From: Argentina anserina
Taxonomy: Eukaryota > Streptophyta > Magnoliopsida > Rosales > Rosaceae
Assembly (NCBI RefSeq): GCF_933775445.1
Contig: NC_065878.1
Span: 23,262,395-23,326,394, forward strand
Direction: 5' to 3'
DNA length: 64,000 nt
Shown here: positions 50,914 to 62,989 of the stretch, piece by piece
Numbering within the stretch: the stretch's first letter is position 1
How the letters are laid out: every line of letters begins with the position of its first letter
Translations under genes and position numbers: made by a program
Notes under the pieces: generated by a model
The model's input: the letters and a program-made list of their open reading frames with translations, nothing else
Told to the model about the DNA's origin: nothing
Databases searched by the model: none

Positions 50914-51390
50914 TATTTAACATTTATTTTTAGGGTAGTAGACATGAGATGTGGACGAAGAGGGTAAACGACAAATTTAATTCAAAAAGAGAGGTGGAAT
51001 GTTTTGATATTCAACAACACCTAAAGCCCCTATTCTGAAATTTCAATCATCTACAATTTTAGAGTACTTTGCTTCAGATGTTCTAAAACAAAACAAGTAC
51101 ACACTCACCTTTCTCTTTCTATTATTTCTTGCAAGTTATTACCATCTCACCCCAAATATCTCTCCTCTCTTCTTCTTCTTCTTCATCATCTTCTCCTTCT
51201 TGTTTTGTACTCTTGTTCTTCTCATTTTCTCACCTCACCAAAATTCCTGACCATTCATGATAAATTCCCCAAATCCAACCCCTACCCTTTTCAATTCACA
51301 CTCTCTTCTCTTCAAAGCTCGCTCCTTTCCCCCATTCCACATGAACCCTTAACCAACCCCCAAATCTCACCGCAAAAACCCCAATCTCCG
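50914..51390 (+). other. CLPX promoter and leader
   Basis: AT-rich to about 51090, then a pyrimidine-rich TTC/CTT leader (51110-51230) continuing into a CT-rich 5' UTR. No Met in frame before 51391. Confidence 0.45.
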
Positions 51391-54300
51391 ATGGCCGCCG
51401 CGGCGCTCCGGTCCAAACCCTCCCGCGAAACTGCCTCGCAACTCCGCTACTTCCTCCTCCACTACATGCACACAGCTCGGGTCGCCACCAGCTCTCACTG
51501 CGTCTACCGGACCAAAGGCGACGACTTGTTCGCCAACACTCCCTACCACTTCACGGCGTTCAAGCCCGTCTCGCTCTCCGGCAACCTCGCCGGCGGGAAG
51601 GACGACCGGAGCTGGGGGCGGAGATTGAACGGGAGTTGTGTTATGTCGACGCATGGGGACCCGCCGGAGGTTTGGTCCGGCGACGGGATTGTGGTTCGGG
51701 CCGGGCCGGGGTCGAATTTGTCCAAGGGAGGTGGCGGCGGTGGCGGTGCGGCGGGTGGCGGCGGCGGCGGCGGAGGGTTTGATTCGAATGGGAAAGATGA
51801 GTGTTGGGGTGGGTCCAACTTGGGGAGTAGTTTTCCGACGCCGAAGGAGATTTGTAAAGGGCTTGATAAGTTTGTGATTGGGCAAGAGAGAGCTAAGAAG
51901 GTAGAGACTAAAGACTTTTGTGTTTTCGAGTTTTCTAGAAGTTTCATGTTTGTGTAGTTTTGTTTGTAATGTTTTTGAGTGTTGAATTGTGTAGGTACTG
52001 TCTGTTGCGGTTTACAATCACTATAAGAGGATATACCATGAGTCCCAGCACAAGTGGTGAGCTCCCACATGTGTGGTTTTGTGTGTTTTCGAGCCTGTTT
52101 AGGTGTAGTAGTATGCAGAAGAAATGGGTTTGAGCTTGTATGTTAGCGAAAGACTTGTGCTTAGTGTGATTTGCAATTCTATTCAAAAGCTGAGTTACTG
52201 ATTGGGGCTCACTCCTACATGTAAACATTAGTGTGGTTTTGTGTGTTTTCGAGTCTGTTTAGGTGTAGTATGCCGAAGAAATGGGTTTGAGCTTGTATGT
52301 TAGCGAAAGACTTGTGCTTAGTGTGATTTGCAATTCTATTCAAAAGCTGAGTTACTGATTGGGGCTCACTCCTACATGTAAACATTAGTGTGGTTTTGTG
52401 TTTTTCGAGTCTGTTTAGGTGTAGTATGCCGAAGAAATGGGTTTGAGCTTGTATGTTAGCGAAAGACTTGTGCTTAGTGTGATTTGCAATTCTATTCAAA
52501 AGCTGAGTTACTGATTGGGGCTCACTCCTACATGTAAACATTAGTGTGGTTTTGTGTTTTTCGAGTCTGTTTAGGTGTAGTATGCAGAAGAAATGGGTTT
52601 GAGCTTGTATGTTAGCGAAAGACTTGTGCTTAGTGTGATTTGCAATTCTATTCAAAAGCTGAGTTACTGATTGGGGCTCACTACTGTGCATGTAAACATT
52701 AGTTCTGTTTTCGTGGTTGTCTTTTTGACATGTTGTTTTGTTGGATGTTAGGTCTGCAGGAGATGCAGGTAATAATAAAGCAGATGCTATGAATGACGAT
52801 AAAGTGGAGCTTGAGAAAAGTAATATTCTTGTAATGGGGCCGACTGGATCAGGTAATTTAGAAACAGCCTTGTCTTAAAATTCTTGGTAGTTTTAAACTG
52901 GGTTAGACTGGTGATTGATCTATGAGCATTTCCGGGTTTGATTCCTGTGAAGTCTCAAGAAAACTTTGAGATACTATTATGCCTGATTTGCAATGCTTGT
53001 TGTAATAGAGTTTGATGTTTCTGTTTGACATACTATTCTGGGTTTGATGTCTCACTTGTTCTTTAATGCTCTTTCAAGGACAGGGAAGACACTACTTGCT
53101 AAAACCTTGGCACGATTTGTGAATGTTCCCTTTGTCATTGCCGATGCAACAACATTAACTCAGGAAAGTTTTGTTCTGCTTTTTTGTTCCATTTCTCTCT
53201 ATTAAAATATAAAGTCAATATGTTCTTCATCCTGTATTATTTGTTGCACCTAATGCTGGCCTTCATGACCTAAAGAAAATATTTAACATTACACGCCCGT
53301 TCTATTCTCATATGGTTCTCTCTCTCAATTTCTGATGCTATGGATATGAGATTGAAACAGAGTTAGTAGTGATTCAGTTTGCATTTTGTCTGTCATTCTG
53401 ATATAGCCATGAAATCATTATGGTATGCAGGCAGGATATGTTGGGGAAGATGTGGAATCAATTTTATACAAACTTCTTTCGGTATGTACTCACAAGCATA
53501 TTCTATTCACGTTCGTTTATATAATGTGTTTGTATAGCCTATTATCGAAGCATCTTTCATACCTTTAGTATGCTCTATGCTACTGACTATATCATTGATG
53601 TATTTGAACTTTTGGAGAAATGTAAACCGTTGAGAAAAGTAAAACTGTTTAAATAGTTGTATACATCGTAATTCTAATATGACAATTGTTTTATCATCAA
53701 GACTGCTTTGGAGCGTACACATCTATTCTTGTTATGGACTCGGTTAATGTATCTTGATTCTATGGCAGGTTGCTGATTATAATGTGGCAGCTGCACAACA
53801 AGGAATTGTTTATATCGATGAAGTTGACAAGATTACCAAAAAGGTTCATTTACCATCTCTCTCTCTCCCTCGCTCTCTCCAGTTTACCTCTTCTTTTATA
53901 TATGCCTACATTAGTTCCTATTTTGTAGGCTGAAAGCCTAAATATCAGCAGAGATGTATCTGGAGAAGGTGTTCAGCAGGCATTACTAAAGATGCTGGAA
54001 GGAACAGTAAGTGCACATTTTACTCTTGCTTTCAGTTCTAGTTCGCATTATGGGGATAGCTGACTAGTATTTATTTGACATGGATATAACTCATAGGGAT
54101 ACTTTCATTGATTGTACCTCTAATGAAGAGTTTCTTATGGTCTAGGTTGTAAATGTTCCAGAAAAGGGAGCTCGAAAACATCCAAGAGGTGAAAATATTC
54201 AGGTACAAACAGTGCATTACAAGTTATTATATGTGTCATCAACCTACATACTGTAGTAGAATTGCTTATCTACTATCTCATGGATACAATCATGTCTAGA

Positions 54301-56001
54301 TGACCATAACCTTAGCCGAGCAATACTCATGTTTTATGAAATCTTTCTGCACCATGTTAACTTCTTTTTTTTCTTGTTTCTTCAACCTTAGATTGATACA
54401 AAGGATATTCTTTTCATATGTGGGGGTGCCTTTATCGACTTAGAGAAGACCATCTCAGAAAGGTTATCCCATCCCAACTCTGCAATTATGTTATCTTTTG
54501 CCATCTTTCGTATCTATCTAAAGTGCTTGTTTTGCTTTTGCTTCCCTACAGACGCCAAGATTCCTCCATTGGGTTTGGTGCTCCAGTTAGGGCAAACATG
54601 AGAACTGGTGGTGTTACAGATGCGGTGGTTACCTCATCCTTACTGGAGATTGTAAGTCTCCATCAGTCTTGAGTAGTAACAACTTATAGTTATTACATAT
54701 TTTGATAAGCACTTCAGAAATACCATGCTTCACGTTAAAATTTTACACTGGGATCTGTTTCTTCTGGCAGGTTGAGAGTAGTGACCTTATTCGATATGGA
54801 TTGATACCTGAATTTGTTGGGCGGTTTCCTATCCTTGTCAGCTTATCTGCACTAACTGAAGATCAATTAGTTCAGGTATATATAGCATTCATTATCTTCT
54901 TTAGGCAGGACTCTATCTACTTTATATGTTAGATACATATTTTTCCATAAAAAAGAAGGGTGTACATTCCATTTGTTTCTTACTGGCCAAGGTGTTCTGT
55001 AGGTTCTAACGGAGCCCAAAAATGCCTTAGGGAAGCAATACAAGAAGATGTTCCGTATGAATGATGTAAGCAATTTCATGAGGAATTGCCATTTTTGTTT
55101 TCATTTTTGACACGTTGGTTGTCTGCATGCTGAATGCAGTCTTTGTTTTTTTTTTTTTTTTTTTCACTTCCTTTGCAAGCCTGCTTCTTTTCTACCTATA
55201 TTTATGCTTTACTCTTCTCAGGTCCAACTGCATTTCACCGAGGGTGCCCTGAGACTAATTGCTAAGAAAGCAATATCAAAGAACACTGGGGCTCGTGGAT
55301 TACGAGCACTTCTAGAAACTATATTAATGGATGCCATGTATGAGGTAAGGCCAATTCTCTTTTCTGTTGCAATCTCAACATGTTAATACTTGGGAGGGAT
55401 TGGGGTGGATAAGTTAATGCCGGGACTGAATGTATTCCTATCAACACAATTATCTTGAAATCTGGGTAAAGGGGAGAAATGTATTAAAATACTAATTTGC
55501 CATCATAGGGATTATACTACTAACTTGGCACCTTTTGAATTGAATTACAAATCAAGCCAGGCCTTCTGTGGTTCTGCCTAAAGCAGACTGCAAATGAACA
55601 GAACTAACATTCTTTTCTCGTATTCGGTTTCAAACAGTATATAATAGCTAATTGGACTCTTCACTTGTCTGCAGATTCCTGATATTAGAACTGGTGATGA
55701 CATAATAGATGCAGTTGTTATTGATGAAGAGGCTGTTGGAACTGATGGTCAGGGTTGCGGAGCTAAAATCCTCTATGGTAAGGGTGCGCTGGATCACTAT
55801 CTTTCACAAAATAAAGAGAAGGATGTTCAGGTATGTAACTTATCTGCACATATTCAATTGAATCCGACATTCAGATTACTTCCTGCAGACATTAAAATGC
55901 TAACAATGTTTTATTCACGCCTGCAGATTACAACCGCAGAAGGGTCTGATGTAGAGCCCGATGGCGAAGCCGAGCTTTCTTCTGTTGTTGCTAGCATGTA
56001 A
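51391..56001 (+). CDS. CLPX: CLPX, ATP-dependent Clp protease ATP-binding subunit, mitochondrial
   Basis: AAA+ unfoldase that feeds proteins to ClpP in the mitochondrial matrix. 15 exons: 51391-51900, 51995-52056, 52752-52852, 53084-53163, 53431-53481, 53769-53843, 53929-54006, 54146-54202, 54392-54462, 54552-54651, 54771-54875, 55003-55065, 55222-55344, 55675-55830, 55927-56001, 1707 nt, 568 aa. Walker A GPTGSGKT (220-227, split by an intron), pore loop GYVG (253-256), Walker [10 protein letters not shown] (281-289), the ClpP-docking IGF (368-370) and sensor-2 GARGLR (474-479) are all present. The N-terminus is basic and Ser/Arg-rich (targeting) and contains a Gly-rich run, but I see no C4 zinc-binding domain. 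The intron after exon 4 begins with GA rather than GT if the conserved sequence is kept. ATG 51391 is the first Met in frame. Confidence 0.92.
52075..52705 (+). repeat. four tandem copies of a 156-160-bp unit in CLPX intron 2
   Basis: The marker GAGYCTGTTTAGGTGTAGTA recurs at 52091, 52251, 52407 and 52563 (spacing 160, 156, 156). The copies are nearly identical, differing by a few bases and small indels. The first begins almost at the splice donor and the array ends about 45 bp before the acceptor, so it fills the intron. It appears to be a recent minisatellite-like expansion. Confidence 0.95.
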
Positions 56002-56965
56002 CTTTATGCGGAAAATCTATTATTTGTATCGCGATCCTGTACATATCAAACATTTATTTAATAAATCATATAAAAGCTCGTTGTGTACAACCTTCACAAG
56101 GGTTGAGCTGCAGAGTTGCGTAGGGTTCCCTCTGTAAGTCTCATCGCGATAGTCTATACTCCATAGCATACTCACCTCTGTCAAATACATTTCTTTCTTT
56201 CAGCTCAGGGAAAACCACAGAAAGATCGAGTGTATATTACATCTGATTGTTTCACTGCTTTGATGTTTTCGATACTGTTATATGCTTACCTGTATGGTTA
56301 CTCATGCTTTGGGAGTTTGACTTTCTCGAAATGTCTTCCAACTTGTGGTCGGCAAGCACAATCTGACTCAATTCGGGTCAGAGCCTTCTTGTTAGAACAC
56401 ATTTTGAAGTTGAACAAAGTCTTCTACTTCAATTTCCTTAATATAAACAAAACACATTTAAATGTTCTCAGTTATGGTACCAATCACCAAACCCCTAAAC
56501 TAAATGTCCCTAAAACAAAAAAGGTACCAATCACCAAACCTCAATAATTTTCAAATTAACAAACAAAAAAACCGCATTAAACAAATCAGAATCCCACAGC
56601 CGTCTGATCCCAATCCTTCCTCAGTTTGATTACCCTCATCAACGGCCATCCTTATCTCTCTCCTCTCCCCTTTGTTCTCAGAGAGAGAGAAGAACAAGGA
56701 AGAAAAGAACCTCCTTTATTTTGTTTCACAGAAGAAAAAGAAGAAGGGGGGGTTGGGAAATCCCAACATCAAATCCAATCCTCCTCCTCCTCCCTACCCA
56801 TTTTGATTAACACACTCTCCTCCCACACCTAGAAATCCAATTTCAATTTCATGTGATTTTGATCCCAAAGTTCAAACCTTTAATTTTTTTATTTCTTTCA
56901 TTCTGGAATTGGGTTTTGAATTTTTAAAGGTCAAGTCTTTGGGGTTAGTTTTAGTAGAGAAGGGG
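56002..56965 (+). other. CLPX 3' flank and SINAT promoter/leader
   Basis: CLPX 3' UTR to about 56240, then spacer. From 56640 there is a CT- and GA-rich leader with several AGAGAG and GAAGAAAAAG runs, then the likely 5' UTR of SINAT. No other gene seen. Confidence 0.45.
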
Positions 56966-59577
56966 ATGGACTTGGAGAGCATAGAGTGTGTTTCATCCTC
57001 AGATGGTCTTGATGAGGATGAGATCCATCAACACCTTCACAACAACAACAACCCACAACATCCTCACCACCATGACTTTTCTTCTTCCAAGCCCCTTAGA
57101 AACAATGGCCCCACCAACCTCAATGGGGCCGGGGGGATTCCTGGCCCCACCGCCATTGCTCCGGCCACCAGCGTTCATGAGCTGCTGGAATGTCCTGTGT
57201 GTACCAATTCCATGTACCCACCTATCCATCAGGTAGTTTTATGGTGCTGCATTTTGCATTTTATGGTAATTGTGAATTTTGTGTGAGTTTGGTTTGTTGT
57301 GTTTTGAATTGGTTTTTTTTTTTTCGCATTTTGAGGTTGTTCTGAGCTTTTGTTCAGGTTTGAGTGGTGATGTTTGATTGGAGGTTTGAATGAGTTGGAT
57401 TGATTTGATGTGTTTGTGCTTGGTTTCTAGTGGCAATAGGATTTTTGTTTATTTGAGGAATGTGTGTGGATTGATTGATTTTAGGAATTGGGTTTGTTGT
57501 AAGGAGAGGATAGTTAACCTAGTTGTCCCTGGATCTCTTTGGTTCTAGTTATGATTTTGATGAACTAAGCAATACTAATTTCAGTATTCAATGTCAAGAA
57601 ATGAAAAGAGGTACAACTAAATTTCAAGTCCATGACTCTGCATAGAGGGTGTGTTCAAGGCACATATGCTTTGGAATGTTCTGCACTTATTATAAGGAAC
57701 CAGGTCATATGTAAATGGCTATGATACTGTTAAATGTTGATCACTTCTATCTGTTCTTATCCCATACTGTAAATGTTTTTGCTGCGATCCCACTAGTTTC
57801 CCAACAGATGAAACACCAACTGTGGTAGTTGGGAACTTGGGATATGTTAGTGTAGTGGCTAGCCCCTTTTTTTTTTTTTTGCCTGGCCTCCTTTACATGC
57901 TTATGTCGTTCTATTTAGATTCCTTTCATTTACTTGAGGTGTCTAGTGTCTATCTTTTGGGGAGTGTTATTCTTTGTTTTATGGGAATGTGGATATCATG
58001 TTGCGTGTCTTAATATATTCGAGATAATGTTACATTAGGTGTGATTCTTAATTTAATTTCTTAGAAAATGAATCGTTTTCATTAAAACATATTTGTTTTT
58101 TTGCAGTGCCACAATGGGCACACACTGTGTTCCACTTGTAAAACAAGGGTGCACAACCGTTGCCCCACTTGTAGGCAGGAGCTTGGAGATATTAGGTGTT
58201 TAGCATTGGAGAAGGTGGCTGAGTCCTTGGAATTACCCTGCAAGTTTTACTCCTTGGGATGCCCAGAAATATTTCCTTACTACAGCAAACTAAAGCATGA
58301 ATCAGTGTGCAATTTCAGACCTTATAATTGCCCATATGCTGGATCAGAGTGCTCTGTTGTTGGAGATATCCCTTTCCTTGTTGCCCATCTTAGAGATGAT
58401 CACAAAGTAGACATGCACACAGGATGCACATTCAACCATCGCTATGTAAAGTCAAATCCTCGGGAAGTAGAGAACGCCACTTGGATGCTTACAGTAAGTT
58501 TCATATGACATCTATATCTTTTTATTGGTCTTTGCAACAAGGGATGCCTCTTCCAAGTTCAGTTACTCTCAAAATTAAACACCAAAGCATATATATAAGG
58601 GTAAAGTTAAAAGTACCTAGAAGTGACAATGTAATTCATGTATGTAGTTGTTTATCTACGTAAGCTGACAAGAAACTGGAGACCAGCTAGAATTCAGTAT
58701 TCTCTTTGTAATGCATGTCAAAATACCGCCAGTTTCAATTTTTGGTCGCTTGGAGAACATTCATGGTGTGGAACCATTTCTCCATGGTCAATTGATCAAT
58801 TAGTGATCACTCTTACATTTCATTTTCTTTTTGAAACAGCCTTTTAGTCAAATATAAAATCAAACTTTTTTGGGGATATCTTTTTCCTCATTACCCATCC
58901 CGTGCTGTTGTTGATGATCATGCCTTTGTTGGGCTGGTTTGAGAGACTAGCGAGTTGAGTGTCTTACTAATGTCAAACTGGTTTGAGAAGAGTGAGTTAA
59001 GTGTCTATGAATGGAAAGGGTTGCATGGATGATGGATTTGATCTTTCAAAATCCTGTCTTGGTTAGTAGTTTGTTGGAATAAGTGGTCACCGGCAATCAA
59101 ATGCTGGAATAAAGAAATCTCTTTTTGAAATAGAATTGCATGTCCACTATTTACATACTTTTCTCAACTTAATTATATCTGGACCTTATGAACTTCATTT
59201 GCTTTCCCTGTCAGGTCTTCCATTGTTTTGGTCAATACTTCTGTCTTCATTTTGAAGCCTTCCAGCTTGGCATGGCTCCTGTTTATATGGCTTTTTTACG
59301 TTTTATGGGTGATGAGAATGAGGCTCGGAACTACAGCTACAGCCTCGAGGTTGGAGCAAATGGCCGGAAACTTATATGGGAGGGCACACCAAGAAGTGTC
59401 CGTGATAGCCACAGGAAGGTAAGGGATAGCCATGACGGTCTCATTATCCAACGAAACATGGCTTTATTTTTCTCTGGAGGAGATAGGAAGGAGCTTAAGC
59501 TGAGAGTTACTGGGAAGATATGGAAGGAACAGCAAAATCCAGATGCTGGAGTGTGCATACCAAATTTATGTAGCTAA
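56966..59577 (+). CDS. SINAT-type RING E3 ubiquitin ligase (SINA/Siah family)
   Basis: Three exons, 56966-57232, 58107-58493, 59215-59577, 1017 nt, 338 aa, intron phases 0 and 0. It starts MDLESIECVSSSDG, has an Asn/His-rich linker, then a C3HC4 RING (about 70-107: ECPVCTNSMYPP, then QCHNGHTLCSTC, then NRCPTCR). The SIAH zinc-finger pair and the C-terminal substrate-binding/dimerisation SINA domain follow (SLGCPEIFPYY, HLRDDHKVDMH, VFHCFGQYFCLHFEAF, GMAPVYMAFLRFMGD). It transfers ubiquitin to partners such as signalling factors and autophagy proteins in the cytosol or nucleus. The N-terminus resembles SINAT3/4 among the Arabidopsis members. An intron splits the RING. Looks complete. Confidence 0.95.
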
Positions 59578-59623
59578 GACAGATGATTTTGGAAATTTAC
59601 ATTTTGTTATTTGAGACACTATC

Positions 59624-59752
59624 GTGTGTTGTACTTGTGTCAACTTGTTCTTGTTATGTTGTACCTGTGCCATTCGTGGTATGTTGTACCTGTGCCGGCT
59701 TGTTGCTAGTACGTCGTACCCACGCCAGCTTGTTTCTGGTATGTTGTAATGG
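59624..59752. repeat. imperfect short tandem repeat after SINAT
   Basis: About four to five units of roughly 32 bp built on TATGTTGTACCTGTGCC and (C/G)TTGTT(G/C) lie in the SINAT 3' UTR or just past it. Units are diverged. Confidence 0.6.
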
Positions 59753-62249
59753 ACTGAACTCACTGAAGTCTCTGAGGTTTGGAAGTTTCCAGCTTAATAA
59801 ATTGTATGATAAGCAGGCTTTCTTTCCTTTTCAATTTGCTAGGGAACATTGCCATCAAGTCTCTTTTAACTTTTAGCTATGCCAAATGAAGCAACTTCAT
59901 TCGGCATCACTCTGTCTGTTTAGTGCAGTGAGAGAAATGAAATGAAAGAAGACTTTTGCATTAAGAATTAGCTAATCCGTAGCCGTTAGAACAAGTATAA
60001 CCACTCAATGGTGATGGCCCACATTAACTCTGTAAGCCGTGTCTACATGTATGAAAGAAATTGATTGAACAGATTAGCGAAGAAGCAGAATGGAAACTTA
60101 AAAGCAAAATTGATGGAAAACCTTAGCAATTGAGCTGCAAGATTCAGCATGCAACACGGCAGGTACCATAATCAACTTTTTCACGTTGCTCGACTTAAAG
60201 CTTTCCCAAGCAACTTTTAGACTAGCAAATAGCCTGCGCTTGTTTATTCTTTAAACATCTTCCAATCTTAATCATGTGGTTGTATAGTTAAAATGTGAAA
60301 TTACATGGAAAGATCACAATTGTACCGATTTTACGCAACATGATACTGGTTTTCTTTCCATGCCTATTTTTGTCCGACGTAGTGTGACGGTTACACAAAA
60401 TAATTACTCAAGTTCTGAAACTAAAAATTTCGTGTACGTAGTTTTGTATTAATTAGCCCACATAACAAGGAGTTTTGAAATGCTCGGTATCCACCACCTT
60501 CCTTGTTTCTAGTTCGAGGAAGTTTGAAAACTATCGGATATATCGAGTCCTCTTGATGCAGCAAAGGCCGTTTTTTCAATGAAGTGTTACTAAAAGAAAA
60601 ATGTTTCAATCAAGTGACCAAGATGAAATGGACGTTTTCTTCCATGAAATTAAGTATCGCTAGCTACGGCATCAAGCTGATACTATGTTATTTGTTTTGT
60701 CTCTTAATGTGGAACTTGTAGTCCAATTTGGGGTTCTTTATCTTCCTCATATTCGAAATATCTAAAAAATACAGTATGGTCGATGGAGATGGAATGGGAC
60801 TAGTATATTTGACTATTAGTAATATAAAGGTTAAGCCTCATGTAGCTTGTCGACATTAAATCGCGCTCGACGGTTCTAGTGATCGATAAACTCCAAAGTC
60901 CAAACAACATGACACCCTACAATGTATTTAATCTATTGATGTGATTTCGTACATATTTAACGTGTCTAATTGAAAATTTGGTCCAGACAACGAAAGTATA
61001 TCGATCAATTCATACAATAGGTAGAACATATCAGTTATGCAAATACGTATATATTTGGTATACTGAACAAATAATTATGATCAATGGAACGGAGTTGACA
61101 GAATGTGGTGATCGTCGATCGATCATATCAGCTTCGTCATATTTTGTACTCTAATAAATTGATGAATCATTAACAGTAATCCCATGCATAACACTGCATG
61201 AGGTCATCTCGTGTGGACCGTGAATTAGGCATTTCCAAACCTAGCTAGATTGCTAGATCAATTAAAATAACTAGAGAAGATATAATATATTTTGTTTATT
61301 TAAGTTGTACGTCAAGCCAGATATTGAAAGTATGAGACATTAAAAGAATAGACTAATAAAAATGAATGCGTAACGTACGCTATCGACTACGACTAGTGTC
61401 CTTCTAATATTTCATACGATACATGTGTAGATAACAATGAATCCAGATAACGATGGCACGTAACAAGATATATGGTAGCAATTATCAAACCTCGAGTTTA
61501 ATAATACGGTAATACCTGGCGCACGTAGAGCTGGGTCAAAGATGGAGATCTCCTATACACACGATCATGCAGTGAAAATGAGATTTGCTCATGAGATAAG
61601 CAATTGAAACTAGGGTACGGCTTCGATCCAATTATTACGATTTAATTAGTTTTGATCTATCAATATGTTGTAAGCAATATGGGATGGTGGCGATTCTGTA
61701 GAAGACGAGCATCAATTGCAAACAGTAGAGCATGCATGACTGGAAAGGGAACCCTAGTTTATTTTGGACGTGAAGGAGGAGACTGAGGTGCATGTTTAAA
61801 GTAGGAAAATATCATGTCGGATGTTACAATTAGAACAACTTGCTTTTGGCTAGCTTGTATAATTGAGACAATGAGACTTGAGAGCATGCATTCTGGATGT
61901 CCTGGTATACACGTTGCTTGTGTTTTTTCGGGTGGCGGGGAGTTCTTCTTTGTTGATTTTTTACCAGAATTAGTGGAAAACGCCATTTGTATAGGTCAGC
62001 TCTTAGATCTGATCAAGACAGCCCAACTAGAATATCACTTTTACATGCATGAAGTAGAACAGTGTATCACTTTTTCTTAGAGGAGAGTACTATATATAAT
62101 GATACTCCCCAACGACATCAAAAGGAAAGAATTTTTTGACAATCTAAGAACAAAAGTGTGGTAGCCATGTATCTTCAAGTTTTCATCAGACTATTCAAGT
62201 AATCAGAATGCATGAAAGCTAGGAGTACTTGTTTCATGCATTGAGCTCA
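59753..62249. other. intergenic spacer without a recognised gene
   Basis: Likely SINAT 3' UTR to about 59880, then AT-rich DNA with short GATCGATCGATC runs (for example 61112-61125). An open stretch on the minus strand at 61986-61759 encodes 75 residues without resemblance to any family I know and without splice context, so I do not call it a gene. Confidence 0.45.
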
Positions 62250-62272
62250 TCTCTCTCTCTCTCTCTCTCTCT
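62250..62272. repeat. (CT)n microsatellite
   Basis: Pure TC/CT dinucleotide run of about 23 bp in the spacer. Confidence 0.9.
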
Positions 62273-62573
62273 GGTTAGAATTTGATTCACAATTTGTAGT
62301 GCCGGTAAGAGATACAAATCGCATGCTTGCTTACTATGAATCGTAACTTTAATTACTTAGTTGAATATAACTCTCCTACACAAGTTTACGCCACGATCAT
62401 ATAAAATATAAATCTAATTAATCATATATGTAAATCATTTGATTTATTTCCTAATATTTTTTACCAATAGCTTAGCTAACAAACAACTCAGTATATCTTC
62501 AAACGATCATGTATGTTCCTAACCAAATCTCATAGCCTCAATTCTAACACCATTCGACGAAGGTAGTTATAGT

Positions 62574-62989
62574 CATTGTTCTAAAAAAGCGGCCACCTAA
62601 GCCCCTAGGCGCTAGGAGGTCGGTTACCACCGCGATTTTTACCTCGGCAGCCATCTTCGACGTTTTGCGAATTAGGCGGCCACCTAGGCGGTTAAAAATC
62701 AATTGACTAAAAAAAACTAAAAAAATTTGAGATTTAGTATTGTATTTGTTTTATAATTAATCTTTTTAACTAATATTTTTATATGGACTTATTATTGTGA
62801 ATTTAGACTATTTTCAAAATTAATATTGAGTATCATTATATATTTTTAATCATAAATATAATTTAAATACATAAATATAAATAAATAAATATTTAATAAT
62901 TTGAAAACCAATTAGGTACCGCGTAGCCGTCTAGATATTAAGAAGTGGTTGTCTGACTCAATACCGCCTGACATTTTTTCGAACCTTGT
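62574..62989. mobile_element. hAT-like non-autonomous element (MITE)
   Basis: About 416 bp with terminal inverted repeats. The left end CATTGTTCTAAAAAAG is nearly matched by the reverse complement of the right end (CAAGGTTCGAAAAAAT). The flanking octamers GTTATAGT and TTTACTGT agree at 5 of 8 positions, consistent with an old 8-bp target-site duplication of the hAT class. The two ends carry GGCGG/CCTAGGCG-type GC-rich subterminal motifs around a very AT-rich, non-coding centre. Confidence 0.6.

Noticed and set aside
51367..52070. long minus-strand frames opposite CLPX exon 1
   Set aside because: Antisense of the GC-rich, Gly-rich N-terminal exon; no splice context and low-complexity Pro/Ala/Arg products.
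52215..52691. 158-codon open frame on the minus strand in CLPX intron 2
   Set aside because: It is produced by tandem 156-bp units (a multiple of three) inside an intron; the predicted protein simply repeats itself and has no family resemblance.
61759..61986. 75-codon minus-strand frame ending in Pro/Ser/Arg-rich residues, reminiscent of a peptide precursor
   Set aside because: No signal peptide at the N-terminus, no homology I recognise and no promoter or splice support.
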